The notes beneath the pieces were generated by a model. That model did no database searches. It was not told the origin of the DNA and was given only the letters and a program-made list of their open reading frames with translations. Positions 56,701 through 59,575 of a DNA stretch of 64,000 nt are shown here, piece after piece. The stretch is from positions 10,316,764 through 10,380,763 of the forward strand of contig CM034536.1 of NCBI GenBank assembly GCA_020002185.1. The letters run 5' to 3'. Position 1 is the first letter of the stretch. Each line of letters starts with the position of its first letter. The DNA comes from Paraescarpia echinospica (lineage: Eukaryota > Annelida > Polychaeta > Sabellida > Siboglinidae). The position numbers and the translations under genes are program-made.

Positions 56701-59214
56701 NNNNNNNNNNNNNNNNNNNNNNNNNNNNNNNNNNNNNNNNNNNNNNNNNNNNNNNNNNNNNNNNNNNNNNNNNNNNNNNNNNNNNNNNNNNNNNNNNNNN
56801 NNNNNNNNNNNNNNNNNNNNNNNNNNNNNNNNNNNNNNNNNNNNNNNNNNNNNNNNNNNNNNNNNNNNNNNNNNNNNNNNNNNNNNNNNNNNNNNNNNNN
56901 NNNNNNNNNNNNNNNNNNNNNNNNNNNNNNNNNNNNNNNNNNNNNNNNNNNNNNNNNNNNNNNNNNNNNNNNNNNNNNNNNNNNNNNNNNNNNNNNNNNN
57001 NNNNNNNNNNNNNNNNNNNNNNNNNNNNNNNNNNNNNNNNNNNNNNNNNNNNNNNNNNNNNNNNNNNNNNNNNNNNNNNNNNNNNNNNNNNNNNNNNNNN
57101 NNNNNNNNNNNNNNNNNNNNNNNNNNNNNNNNNNNNNNNNNNNNNNNNNNNNNNNNNNNNNNNNNNNNNNNNNNNNNNNNNNNNNNNNNNNNNNNNNNNN
57201 NNNNNNNNNNNNNNNNNNNNNNNNNNNNNNNNNNNNNNNNNNNNNNNNNNNNNNNNNNNNNNNNNNNNNNNNNNNNNNNNNNNNNNNNNNNNNNNNNNNN
57301 NNNNNNNNNNNNNNNNNNNNNNNNNNNNNNNNNNNNNNNNNNNNNNNNNNNNNNNNNNNNNNNNNNNNNNNNNNNNNNNNNNNNNNNNTGGTAAGTGTGG
57401 TAGGGATACATACCTCTGTGTTAAGTCCCAGTTACAGGCAATAGTGGCTGGTTAGTATTTGAATGTTGTGGTTTGGTAAGTGTGGTAGGGATACATACCT
57501 CTGTGATAAGTCCCAGTTACAGGCAATAGTAGCTGGTTAGTATTTGAATGTTGTGGTTTGGTACGTGTGGTAGGGATACATACCTCTGTGATAAGTCCCA
57601 GTTACAGGCAATAGTGGCTGGTTAGTATTTGAATGTTGTGGTTTGGTACGTATGGTAGGGATACATACCTCTGTGTTAAGTCCCAGTTACAGGCAATAGT
57701 GGCTGGTTAGTATTTGAATGTTGTGGTTTGGCACGTGTGGTAGGGATACATACCTCTGTGGTAAGTCCCAGTTACAGGCAATAGTGGCTGGTTAGTATTT
57801 AAATGTTCTGGTTTGGTAAGTGTGGTAAGGATACATACCTCTGTGATAAGTCCCAGTTACAGGCAATAGTGGCTGGTTAGTATTTGAATGTTGTGGTTTG
57901 GTAAGTGTGGTAGGGATACATACCTCTGTGTTAAGTCCCAGTTACAGGCAATAGTGGCTGGTTAGTATTTGAATGTTGTGGTTTGGTACGTGTGGTAGGG
58001 ATACATACCTCTGTGTTAAGTCCCAGTTACAGGCAATAGTAGCTGGTTAGTATTTGAATGTTGTGGTTTGGTACGTGTGGTAGGGATACATACCTCTGTG
58101 ATAAGTCCCAGTTACAGGCAATAGTGGCTGGTTAGTATTTGAATGTTGTGGTTTGGTACGTATGGTAGGGATACATACCTCTGTGTTAAGTCCCAGTTAC
58201 AGGCAATAGTGGCTGGTTAGTATTTGAATGTTGTGGTTTGGCACGTGTGGTAGGGATACATACCTCTGTGGTAAGTCCCAGTTACAGGCAATAGTGGCTG
58301 GTTAGTATTTGAATGTTCTGGTTTGGTACGTGTGGTAAGGATACATACCTCTGTGTTAAGTCCCAGTTACAGGCAATAGTGGCTGGTTAGTTTTTGAATG
58401 TTGTGGTTTGGTAAGTGTGGTAGGGATACATACCTCTGTGATAAGTCCCAGTTACAGGCGATATGAATTGAGTCTGAAACGATATGTTCAGTTTTATATT
58501 AATTGAGTCTGAAACAATATGTTCAGTTTTGTATGAATTGAATCTGAAACAAGGTGTTCAGTTTTGCATGAACTGAGTCTGAAATGATAGGTTCAGTTTG
58601 CCTGAATTAAGTCTGAAACAATAGGTTCGGTTTGTGTGAATTGAGTCTGAAATTATATGTTCAGTTTTGTATAAATTGGGTCTGAAACAATTTGTTCTAT
58701 TTTGTATGAATTAAGTCTGAAATGATATGTTCATTTTTGTAAGAATTGATTCTAAAACGATAGGTTCAGTTTGCATGATTTGCGTTTGAAACAATAGGAT
58801 CAGTTGGCATGAATTGGGTCTGAAATGATATGTTCAGTCTTGCCCAAATTGAGTCTGAAATGATATGTTCAGTCTTGTATGAATTGAGTCTGAAACGAAA
58901 TAGGTTCAGTTTTATGAGGCTGAAATGACAGGTTCAATTTTTCTTGTGACATGTCTGAAATGATATGGTAAATTTTTCATGTAATGAGCCTGAAACGAGA
59001 CAGGCGAAAAAATCAAATTGACGGGGTAGTTTTAAGTTCACTCCATCTCTTTGCTGTGTAATGGGCACGTGTGTGTTTGTGACTTGTATTTTAGACTGTC
59101 ACTATGGGCTCGCGCTCTGCCGTTGTCAGCGCAGGGTCATTGAACTATGATGACGGTAAACCGGAAAATATTGGTCGGAAAGAAAGAATTCTTTCAGCGC
59201 CCCCCGAGCTGGAG
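5632..59214 (+). CDS. GYS: Glycogen synthase gene, 14 placed exons plus a probable exon 15 (duplicated), 3' end missing
   Basis: This is the eukaryotic GT3 glycogen synthase, the cytosolic enzyme that extends glycogen by transferring glucose from UDP-glucose in alpha-1,4 linkage onto glycogenin-primed chains. Spliced at canonical sites (one GC donor), exons 1-15 give 677 codons without a stop, against about 700-740 in animal orthologues. Visible landmarks are KVGGIYTVL near residue 48 (nucleotide-sugar binding), AHFHEW near 186-191, [13 protein letters not shown] in exon 4, PNGLN in exon 6, and the catalytic pair E519 and E527 in EPWGYTPAE. The allosteric arginine cluster [14 protein letters not shown] at 588-601 binds glucose-6-phosphate in known orthologues. 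Ser8 in RRRGS lies where vertebrate phosphorylation site 2 lies. Introns range from about 0.47 kb to 11.8 kb and are loaded with repeats. The stop codon was not found in the window. Confidence 0.95.
5777..7377. other. Intron 1, first part: no recognisable feature
   Basis: AT-rich intronic sequence. Short ORFs at 5898-6173 and 6193-6426 show no similarity that I recognise and no conserved motif. No tRNA, SINE box or clear tandem repeat was seen. Confidence 0.4.
7378..7985 (-). pseudogene. LINE reverse-transcriptase C-terminal fragment (CR1/L2-like)
   Basis: On the minus strand a GVIFDSNF segment (about 7950) is followed, after a frameshift, by [10 protein letters not shown], then [12 protein letters not shown] (about 7790) and [19 protein letters not shown] (about 7700). 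This is the conserved thumb/C-terminal order of CR1/L2-type non-LTR retrotransposon RTs. A further frame carries the usual tail with [10 protein letters not shown] (about 7475) and ends near 7378. At least two frameshifts and one stop make it inactive. It is inserted antisense to GYS in intron 1. Confidence 0.82.
7986..8302. other. Intron 1 spacer before satellite array
   Basis: Possibly a further decayed part of the LINE. No clear coding signal. It leads directly into the first 48-bp repeat unit. Confidence 0.3.
8303..12080. repeat. 48-bp satellite array, about 79 copies, open on both strands
   Basis: A head-to-tail array in GYS intron 1. The unit is 48 bp, containing GATGAAAGACCATTTAAATG followed by a TTCCTTATTCTGTAACTCAC segment. 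Because the unit is a multiple of three and indels are absent, one frame stays open for long distances: 570 codons on + from 8287 and 1,308 on - from 12171. The + unit reads roughly [16 protein letters not shown]. Variation is concentrated at a few positions: ATTGATG/ACTGATG/ATAGATG, TGTACA/TGTGCA/CGTACA and AATTCC/AGTTCC. Left units are mostly ATTGATG...TGTACAATT and right units ACTGATG...TGTGCAGTT, so the array is zoned. In-frame stops in + occur at 9997 and about 11529. No start context, promoter or splice signal supports a gene. Confidence 0.95.
12081..12950. other. Intron 1: no recognisable feature
   Basis: AT-rich sequence after the satellite. No ORF of note, no RNA gene and no repeat family recognised. 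Confidence 0.4.
12975..13120 (+). repeat. Degenerate SINE-1 fragment
   Basis: Contains CGAATAGTATTTGTGCAGTA, a GTGGCTGAAAGCTT segment and CCTAAGGACTGGATA, matching in order the 3' half of the SINE at 26398-26745. The tRNA-like head is absent, and identity is visibly lower than for the other copies. Confidence 0.55.
13145..13168. repeat. (TA)n microsatellite
   Basis: A short run of TA dinucleotides. Confidence 0.85.
13553..13625. repeat. 19-bp perfect inverted repeat with CCCGGG cores
   Basis: The left arm GTTTAACCCGGGTTTAACC (13553-13571) is perfectly complementary to the right arm at 13607-13625, and more imperfect pairing lies inside. Each arm is itself nearly palindromic. It lies about 215 bp from a hAT transposase fragment and may be the subterminal end of that element. 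Confidence 0.85.
13839..14090 (-). pseudogene. hAT transposase C-terminal dimerisation fragment
   Basis: On the minus strand, from 13979 to a TGA at 13839-13841, the translation contains [19 protein letters not shown] followed by [10 protein letters not shown]. This is the hallmark C-terminal dimerisation motif of hAT transposases (and of domesticated ZBED proteins). Sequence upstream to about 14090 carries weak extensions with stops. The catalytic core and BED finger are missing, so this is a 3' fragment lying antisense in GYS intron 1. Confidence 0.82.
14161..14741. other. Intron 1: no recognisable feature
   Basis: AT-rich intronic sequence with no recognised coding or repeat signal, up to the hairpin at 14742. 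Confidence 0.35.
14742..14873. repeat. Perfect 62-bp inverted repeat (hairpin) with 8-nt loop
   Basis: 14742-14803 and 14812-14873 are exact reverse complements, checked base by base, separated by 8 nt. The 11-mer CTTATCACTCA occurs both just at the left edge (14732-14742) and in the loop (14802-14812). The transcript of intron 1 would fold into a long perfect stem. It is not like a tRNA, and it is longer and more perfect than a usual pre-miRNA. Confidence 0.97.
14874..16080. other. Intron 1: no recognisable feature
   Basis: Includes an 86-codon ORF at 15073-15333 and a 60-codon minus ORF at 15396-15578, neither with recognisable similarity. Nothing else is supported. Confidence 0.35.
16090..17230. 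repeat. Inverted pair of CTGGCC-rich dispersed repeats
   Basis: Near 16115-16185 there are repeated ACTGGCCC blocks separated by GAAAAGTTA. Near 17115-17225 the opposite strand carries related GGCCAGT blocks (CACTGGCCTGCTGGCC when reversed). The two ends look like members of one repeat family in inverted orientation, possibly bounding a roughly 1.1-kb element. The interior has no recognisable coding sequence. Confidence 0.35.
17611..17792 (+). CDS. GYS: GYS exon 2 (nucleotide-sugar binding loop)
   Basis: Acceptor TCTGTTGCAG, donor AAG|GTATGT; phases 1 to 0. It completes Val49 and reads [14 protein letters not shown], the glycine-rich loop that contacts UDP-glucose in known orthologues, then IGPYNE and the first Rossmann-type domain up to HGLK. 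The donor runs directly into a short GT repeat. Confidence 0.96.
17793..19797. other. Intron 2, first part; includes an unrecognised 232-codon minus ORF
   Basis: AT-rich. A minus-strand ORF (19893 to 19195) is long for this composition but shows no domain or similarity I recognise, and its first codons lie in the inverted-repeat arm described below. It may be chance or a decayed element. Nothing else is supported. Confidence 0.3.
19798..22722. mobile_element. Long inverted-repeat element (arms about 0.5 kb)
   Basis: The right arm (about 22180-22722) is the reverse complement of left-arm pieces 19798-19897 and 20933-21345, with many substitutions. Shared blocks include TTTTATGAAGGAAAACATAT, GTGGCATACTCCCGTATTTT and TTTTGCGGTGTCTT. 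The left arm is split by a MITE (19898-20926). The interior (about 21346-22180) has no recognisable transposase, so this is a non-autonomous fold-back-type element or an old inverted duplication. Confidence 0.75.
19898..20926. mobile_element. hAT-like MITE nested in the left arm of the inverted repeat
   Basis: It begins CAGGGCTGCCTA and ends TAGGCAGACCTG, an imperfect 12-bp terminal inverted repeat. ATAGCG flanks it on both sides (19892-19897 and 20927-20932); an 8-bp reading of the duplication, ATAGCGCA, also fits if the element starts two bases later. The uninterrupted right arm preserves the empty site (CATAGCGTAATG on the reverse strand), which confirms the insertion. No ORF is recognised inside. 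A second copy lies in intron 12. Confidence 0.8.
22723..24037. other. Intron 2, last part
   Basis: Mostly unrecognised AT-rich sequence. At 23298-23417 a segment of about 60 bp containing CACCTCTATATTCATGGTAG is directly duplicated. At 23931-23963 lies a GAGGAAGACTGCTGAAAG motif shared with intron 4. Confidence 0.45.
24038..24229 (+). CDS. GYS: GYS exon 3
   Basis: Acceptor TTGACAG|GTC, donor GAG|GTATCT; 64 codons, phase 0 at both ends. It contains [11 protein letters not shown], the family-typical W-K-D stretch, and [16 protein letters not shown], all matching the N-terminal domain of animal glycogen synthases residue for residue in spacing. Confidence 0.97.
24797..25125 (-). repeat. tRNA-derived SINE-1, antisense copy in intron 3
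   Basis: On the minus strand it opens with a tRNA-like head and the B box GGTTCGAATCC (about 25067-25077), followed by the family body (CAGCTGTATGAATGAGTACC, TTTGTGTACGAATAGTC) and the tail GCGCTATATAAGAACTTA. It is alignable over its full length with the + copy at 26398-26745. Confidence 0.88.
25302..25487 (+). CDS. GYS: GYS exon 4
   Basis: Acceptor TTTGTAG, donor TGT|GTAAGC; 62 codons, phase 0-0. It contains [10 protein letters not shown] and [18 protein letters not shown], among the most conserved motifs of the family, and ends FYNNLDC. The donor was chosen because joining to exon 5 at this base gives the family-length NNL...DKEAG segment. Confidence 0.96.
25488..25959. other. Intron 4 with a small hairpin repeat
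   Basis: At about 25813-25875 AGCAGTCTTCCTCAGACGGC pairs with a downstream GCCATTTGAGGAAGACTGCT, forming an imperfect hairpin. It is followed by a CCGAAACGTCACG motif shared with 23931-23963. This probably marks the end of a retroelement family, which is not identified. Confidence 0.4.
25960..26104 (+). CDS. GYS: GYS exon 5 (GC donor)
   Basis: Acceptor GTTGACAG, phases 0 to 1. It reads [17 protein letters not shown], then [13 protein letters not shown] and HLLKRKP. The only donor that preserves the frame into exon 6 is CCAG|GCAAGT, a GC donor; the nearby GT at 26109 would shift the frame. The split Asp codon (G|AC) restores the conserved KRKPD. Confidence 0.95.
26398..26745 (+). repeat. tRNA-derived SINE-1, sense copy in intron 5
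   Basis: The head resembles a tRNA gene, with an A-box-like TGGCTAGAGC at about 26433-26442 and B box GGTTCGAATCC at 26469-26479. The body and tail match the antisense copy in intron 3. RNA polymerase III promoter boxes are visible, but no functional tRNA fold is claimed. Confidence 0.88.
27078..27195 (+). CDS. GYS: GYS exon 6
   Basis: Acceptor TTTTCTAG, donor GG|GTAAGT; phases 1 to 2. It contains [22 protein letters not shown] and FVRGHFYG, the conserved linker into the C-terminal Rossmann domain. The Gly codon is split GG|C with exon 7. Confidence 0.96.
27196..27819. other. Intron 6, no recognisable feature
   Basis: AT-rich intron without recognised repeats or ORFs. Confidence 0.4.
27820..27940 (+). 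CDS. GYS: GYS exon 7
   Basis: Acceptor GTCTCTTTCAG, donor AAG|GTATGT; phases 2 to 0. It reads [20 protein letters not shown] followed by SNKGADMF, the start of the C-terminal nucleotide-binding domain, and ends NHSLK. An upstream CAG at 27798 was rejected because it breaks the frame. Confidence 0.97.
27941..28080. repeat. CA/TG-rich imperfect microsatellite
   Basis: Repeated CACACAC and GCATGCATGCA blocks immediately downstream of the exon 7 donor. Confidence 0.7.
28180..31927 (+). repeat. 58-bp minisatellite copied from the exon 8 acceptor, about 64 copies
   Basis: The array fills almost all of intron 7 and runs directly into exon 8. Each unit contains TGTCTGTGTTTTCAG, identical to the 3' splice site of exon 8, followed by a version of the first 36 or so bases of exon 8 (typically TCAGTCACCAGTGATGTGAC, against TCAGTTGGCAGTGACGTTAC in the exon). 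It then carries a segment with GTGTCAATAGATG that has an in-frame TAG. Unit length is 58 bp with a few shorter variants. Variants fall in classes (GTCACC, GTCGGC, GTTGGC). The GTTGGC class, nearest the exon sequence, is concentrated at the exon-proximal end. Confidence 0.95.
31928..32094 (+). CDS. GYS: GYS exon 8
   Basis: Acceptor TGTGTTTTCAG, donor CAG|GTCAGT; phases 0 to 2. It contains [20 protein letters not shown] and GQAIAKQL, typical of the family, and ends ETSLR. The start is fixed by phase: exon 7 ends in phase 0, so the frame must open TCA-GTT-GGC. The acceptor lies inside the last copy of the 58-bp minisatellite. Confidence 0.95.
32095..34852. other. Intron 8, no recognisable gene
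   Basis: 2.76 kb of AT-rich sequence. Short ORFs (such as 33037-33315) show no similarity. Several AAGATGGC/CATGGCGG motifs occur (32630, 32999, 34003, 34282), which resemble the core of YY1-type sites or a dispersed repeat, but no element was delimited. Confidence 0.35.
34853..34931 (+). CDS. GYS: GYS exon 9
   Basis: Acceptor GTGTTTCAG, donor CAG|GTACTG; phases 2 to 0. Reads [20 protein letters not shown], then CIFASQ, aligning without gaps to the family's short LPD...KRAIFATQ segment. Confidence 0.94.
35281..35775. repeat. (TCTG/TCCA)n pyrimidine-rich tetranucleotide array
   Basis: About 500 bp of TCTG repeats with TCTA, TCCA and TCCG variants, ending about 30 bp before the exon 10 acceptor. 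Long overlapping ORFs on both strands here are low-complexity artefacts. Confidence 0.95.
35804..35917 (+). CDS. GYS: GYS exon 10
   Basis: Acceptor TCTCGCTGCAG, donor AAG|GTACCG; 38 codons, phase 0-0. Reads [15 protein letters not shown], then [15 protein letters not shown] and DRVK, matching the family motif PPVCTHN-DD. Confidence 0.96.
35918..36404. other. Intron 10, no recognisable feature
   Basis: Unrecognised intronic sequence. Confidence 0.4.
36405..36531 (+). CDS. GYS: GYS exon 11 (catalytic glutamate)
   Basis: Acceptor CTACATAG, donor CCAG|GTATGT; phases 0 to 1. It contains [28 protein letters not shown] and WGYTP. The Glu of YYEP (residue 519) is the first of the family's E-x7-E catalytic pair. 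Confidence 0.97.
36785..36982 (+). repeat. SINE-1 3' part
   Basis: Carries CAGCTGTGTAAATGAGTACC, GTGGCTGAATGCTTCC and the CTTTGAGCTGTCCTGAGG tail of SINE-1, but lacks the tRNA-like head. It abuts a SINE-2 copy. Confidence 0.75.
36988..37290 (+). repeat. tRNA-derived SINE-2 copy in intron 11
   Basis: The head has an A-box-like TCAAGTGGTTAGAGTG and B box GGTTTCGAATCC (about 37040-37051), followed by a family body that includes GTGCCAGGGGAAGTAAA. Its body differs from SINE-1. A second member is at 42550-42836. Confidence 0.8.
37375..37512 (+). repeat. SINE-1 3' fragment near exon 12
   Basis: Contains GTCGCTGAATACTTCCCC, AAGTGCTGTGAGCTGTCAC and GCGCTATACAAGAACTTACA, the tail of SINE-1. It ends about 30 bp before the exon 12 acceptor. 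Confidence 0.72.
37544..37701 (+). CDS. GYS: GYS exon 12 (second catalytic glutamate)
   Basis: Acceptor GTTTCCAG, donor CAG|GTCAGG; phases 1 to 0. It opens with the Ala-Glu that completes EPWGYTPAE (E527), followed by [20 protein letters not shown] and YGIYIVDRR. Ends SVQQLTQ. Confidence 0.97.
37702..38570. other. Intron 12, first part, no recognisable feature
   Basis: Unrecognised intronic sequence leading to the second MITE copy. Confidence 0.35.
39233..41354. mobile_element. 2.1-kb insertion within the MITE
   Basis: Begins near AGTCCTTTGGCC and its inverted partner GGTCCAAGGGACT. It contains two diverged copies of a segment of about 150 bp (CTAATTTTGCATAGA, AAATCTGTATTTGATTGAAT) at 39330-39610, a direct duplication of AGGTGACAAACATAGAAAAT at 39960-40025, and a LINE RT fragment on the minus strand. 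Element class is unknown; it may itself be composite. Confidence 0.5.
40164..40466 (-). pseudogene. LINE reverse-transcriptase palm fragment
   Basis: The minus-strand frame contains [17 protein letters not shown], the RT motif with the first catalytic Asp (F-x-D-Y-K-K-A-F-D), then [12 protein letters not shown] and a Q-G-E-N-L block corresponding to the next RT motif. The YxDD box is not present, so this is a short internal fragment. Similar segments occur in endonuclease-type LINEs of marine invertebrates. Confidence 0.82.
41745..42549. other. Intron 12, no recognisable feature
   Basis: Unrecognised intronic sequence. A short segment near 42280-42340 has loosely repeated TTCTNAGA-CTGGGTCA motifs. 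Confidence 0.3.
42550..42836 (+). repeat. tRNA-derived SINE-2 copy in intron 12
   Basis: Head GTGCAGTGGTCAAGTGGTAG, degenerate B box GGGGTTCAAATTG, and the same body as the copy at 36988, including GTCTATGCCAGGAGAAGTAA. A 131-codon ORF overlapping it is fortuitous. Confidence 0.8.
43060..45375. mobile_element. Element with about 0.3-0.5 kb inverted ends and an 'SGCD' ORF inside
   Basis: The left end (about 43070-43300) and right end (about 45130-45370) are inverted copies sharing TAGTCCAGTGG, CATGTCATCTAGTAACAAAA, TTGCCTTTTTCAAAATCCAA and GCATAACTTCTGAACGAATT. Weaker inverted similarity, with AAAATGGCNGC-type blocks, continues inward to about 43560 and 44880. The interior carries a minus-strand coding remnant (44390-44830). 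The layout fits a DNA transposon with long terminal inverted repeats; the family has no name I can assign. Confidence 0.65.
44390..44830 (-). pseudogene. Transposon-associated ORF remnant with HALSGCDT motif
   Basis: On the minus strand, around 44755 downward, the frame reads [20 protein letters not shown]. After a frame change, from about 44680, it reads [11 protein letters not shown] and then [12 protein letters not shown]. This order (H-x-x-SGCD-T, then a Y-G segment and a C/H/R block) is a pattern I associate with multi-copy hypothetical proteins of invertebrate transposons. Function is unknown. Frame changes show it is broken. Confidence 0.5.
45510..45611 (+). CDS. GYS: GYS exon 13 (glucose-6-phosphate arginine switch)
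   Basis: Acceptor GTTTATTGCAG, donor ATT|GTACGT; 34 codons, phase 0-0. Reads [20 protein letters not shown] followed by [14 protein letters not shown]. The arginines of this helix bind glucose-6-phosphate and mediate allosteric activation in known orthologues; all appear kept (R588, R589, R591, R595, R597, R600). Confidence 0.97.
45885..46290 (+). pseudogene. Broken duplicate of exon 13 and flanking intron
   Basis: 45885-45973 resembles exon 13, with GTCAACGAATCATCCAGCGC retained exactly, but small insertions and deletions destroy the frame. The exon end resembles 46050-46066 (GCAAGAATCTCGGCA), displaced by intervening sequence. 46211-46290 then matches the downstream intron at 45652-45725 (AATATTTTAATGAAGTTCTT, GACAATTAGTTGCAAC). 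It is thus a partial tandem duplication that cannot encode the switch. Confidence 0.8.
46522..46596 (+). CDS. GYS: GYS exon 14
   Basis: Acceptor CCATTGCAG, donor CTT|GTAAGT; 25 codons, phase 0-0. Reads [17 protein letters not shown], corresponding to the last conserved helix of the catalytic core; the following TQEDADSL is not conserved and begins the variable C-terminal regulatory tail. Confidence 0.92.
46597..48235. other. Intron 14, first part, no recognised gene
   Basis: Overlapping ORFs at 46417-46899 and 46737-47063 show no similarity I recognise. The first merely extends exon 14 past its donor. No repeat family was assigned. Confidence 0.35.
48236..48283. repeat. (TA)n-rich microsatellite
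   Basis: Imperfect TATATA/CATATA run. Confidence 0.85.
48524..49257. repeat. 85-bp tandem array, first block
   Basis: Units of about 85 bp containing GAATGTTGTGGTTTGGTACG, GGTAGGGATACATACCTCTG and AGTTACAGGCAATAGTGGCT. About 8-9 copies. The last unit breaks off directly into the 3' end of an exon 15 copy. Confidence 0.92.
49267..49297 (+). pseudogene. Truncated exon 15 copy (3' end only)
   Basis: Matches the last 31 bases of exon 15 (AATTCTTTCAGCGCCCCCTG then AGCTGGAG) and is followed by the same donor GTACAC and the same intron sequence. The first 89 bases and the acceptor are missing, so it cannot be spliced as an exon of that type. Confidence 0.85.
49298..49659. repeat. Intron segment of the repeated block, copy 0
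   Basis: Nearly identical to 52579-52937 and 59215-59575; it shares CTGGCTGACCATCTTGCAGT and later sequence with both. Confidence 0.9.
49660..50468. repeat. 53-bp tandem array, first block
   Basis: Units of 53 bp (a 50-bp variant lacks three bases in CACTGTGGTAT) containing TTGGGTTGCTTTTAATCACT and ATCTACCAGGGTGTTCATCT. About 15 copies. It ends abruptly within a unit and joins the 85-bp array. Confidence 0.93.
50469..51825. repeat. 85-bp tandem array, second block
   Basis: About 15 copies of the same 85-bp unit as at 48524. The last two units (after about 51660) carry scattered indels not seen in the other blocks. Confidence 0.93.
51826..52380. repeat. Degenerate tandem array of about 35 bp, first copy
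   Basis: Repeated ATTGAGTCTGAAA and GATATGTTCAGTTTTG elements at a spacing of about 35 bp. The region up to about 52150 is rich in small indels compared with its counterpart at 58460-58990. Confidence 0.8.
52459..52578 (+). CDS. GYS: Probable GYS exon 15 (C-terminal regulatory tail), first copy
   Basis: Acceptor TTGTATTTTAG, donor GAG|GTACAC; exactly 40 codons, phase 0-0, open in the GYS frame. Reads [20 protein letters not shown], then a Lys/Arg/Glu-rich segment and ILSAPPELE. It is Ser-rich like the phosphorylated C-terminal tails of animal glycogen synthases, but there is no residue-level match, so the assignment rests on splice sites, phase and composition. Confidence 0.65.
52579..52937. 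repeat. Intron segment of the repeated block, copy 1
   Basis: Counterpart of 49298-49659 and 59215-59575. A few substitutions, such as GAGATGACTT for GAGATGGCTT, are unique to this copy. Confidence 0.9.
52938..54948. repeat. 53-bp tandem array, second block
   Basis: About 38 units of the 53/50-bp repeat. Around 53760-54000 several units contain irregular insertions and deletions. The final unit passes into AAACAGTTTATTGGAAG. Confidence 0.93.
54949..55645. repeat. Block-specific segment with three units of about 62 bp, copy 1
   Basis: At 55223-55408 a unit containing AAATATCAACATTGCA and GTCGATACTTCAAAT occurs three times. The whole stretch is repeated at 61591-62287. An 86-codon ORF at 54895-55155 is present in both copies but resembles nothing I know. 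Confidence 0.8.
55646..56388 (+). pseudogene. LINE RT C-terminal remnant, copy 1 (ends at gap)
   Basis: Contains [20 protein letters not shown], then in another frame [30 protein letters not shown] and [10 protein letters not shown], then ARFVTNDYR. These are the RT thumb and C-terminal signatures of jockey/CR1-type LINEs. Frameshifts occur near 55795 and after 55970, and a TGA at 55925 is unique to this copy. The sequence is cut by the N gap. Confidence 0.85.
56389..57388. other. Assembly gap (1,000 N)
   Basis: Exactly 1,000 undetermined bases, a placeholder length. It separates two nearly identical blocks. Predicted ORFs crossing it are meaningless. Confidence 0.99.
57389..58457. repeat. 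85-bp tandem array, third block
   Basis: About 12-13 copies of the 85-bp unit, clean throughout. The left edge is the gap. Confidence 0.94.
58458..58995. repeat. Degenerate tandem array of about 35 bp, second copy
   Basis: Counterpart of 51826-52380 with regular spacing and few indels. Units contain ATTGAGTCTGAAACAATATG. Confidence 0.82.
59095..59214 (+). CDS. GYS: Probable GYS exon 15, second copy
   Basis: Identical to 52459-52578 except for a synonymous CCT to CCC change in a Pro codon near the end. It has the same acceptor and donor. It is phase 0-0 and 120 bp, so inclusion of either or both copies would keep the GYS frame. Whether both exist in the genome depends on the assembly. Confidence 0.55.
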
Positions 59215-59575
59215 GTACACATGTCATTCTTCTCTGGCTGACCATCTTGCAGTGGAAATATATCGCACGATCTTCCTATATTTTCCTGTATTTTTATTGC
59301 AATTCCTGTTTCCTATATTTACCTGATAATTTTTTATTTCTCGAGGTTTCTTGTAATTCATTGCTACAAAGTGACTTTGTGATAAAAATCTACAAGTTGA
59401 TAACCGCCTGTGAATGATATTGTAATCAGATTAGTGAAAATGAAGAATTTTTGTATGTAATGTTGAAAGTCCATCTGTTAATTTATGTAAACTGCCACTT
59501 GAAATAATACTGTAATTTTGTTAAACTAATCACTTCATTGAGATGGCTTTTAAGGAATTAACCATAACTGTTGAA
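59215..59575. repeat. Intron segment of the repeated block, copy 2
   Basis: Counterpart of copies at 49298 and 52579; it agrees with copy 0 where copy 1 differs (GAGATGGCTT, GAATTAACCATA). Confidence 0.9.

Noticed and set aside
56103..57455. Long ORFs crossing 56389-57388
   Set aside because: They consist of undetermined bases in an assembly gap.
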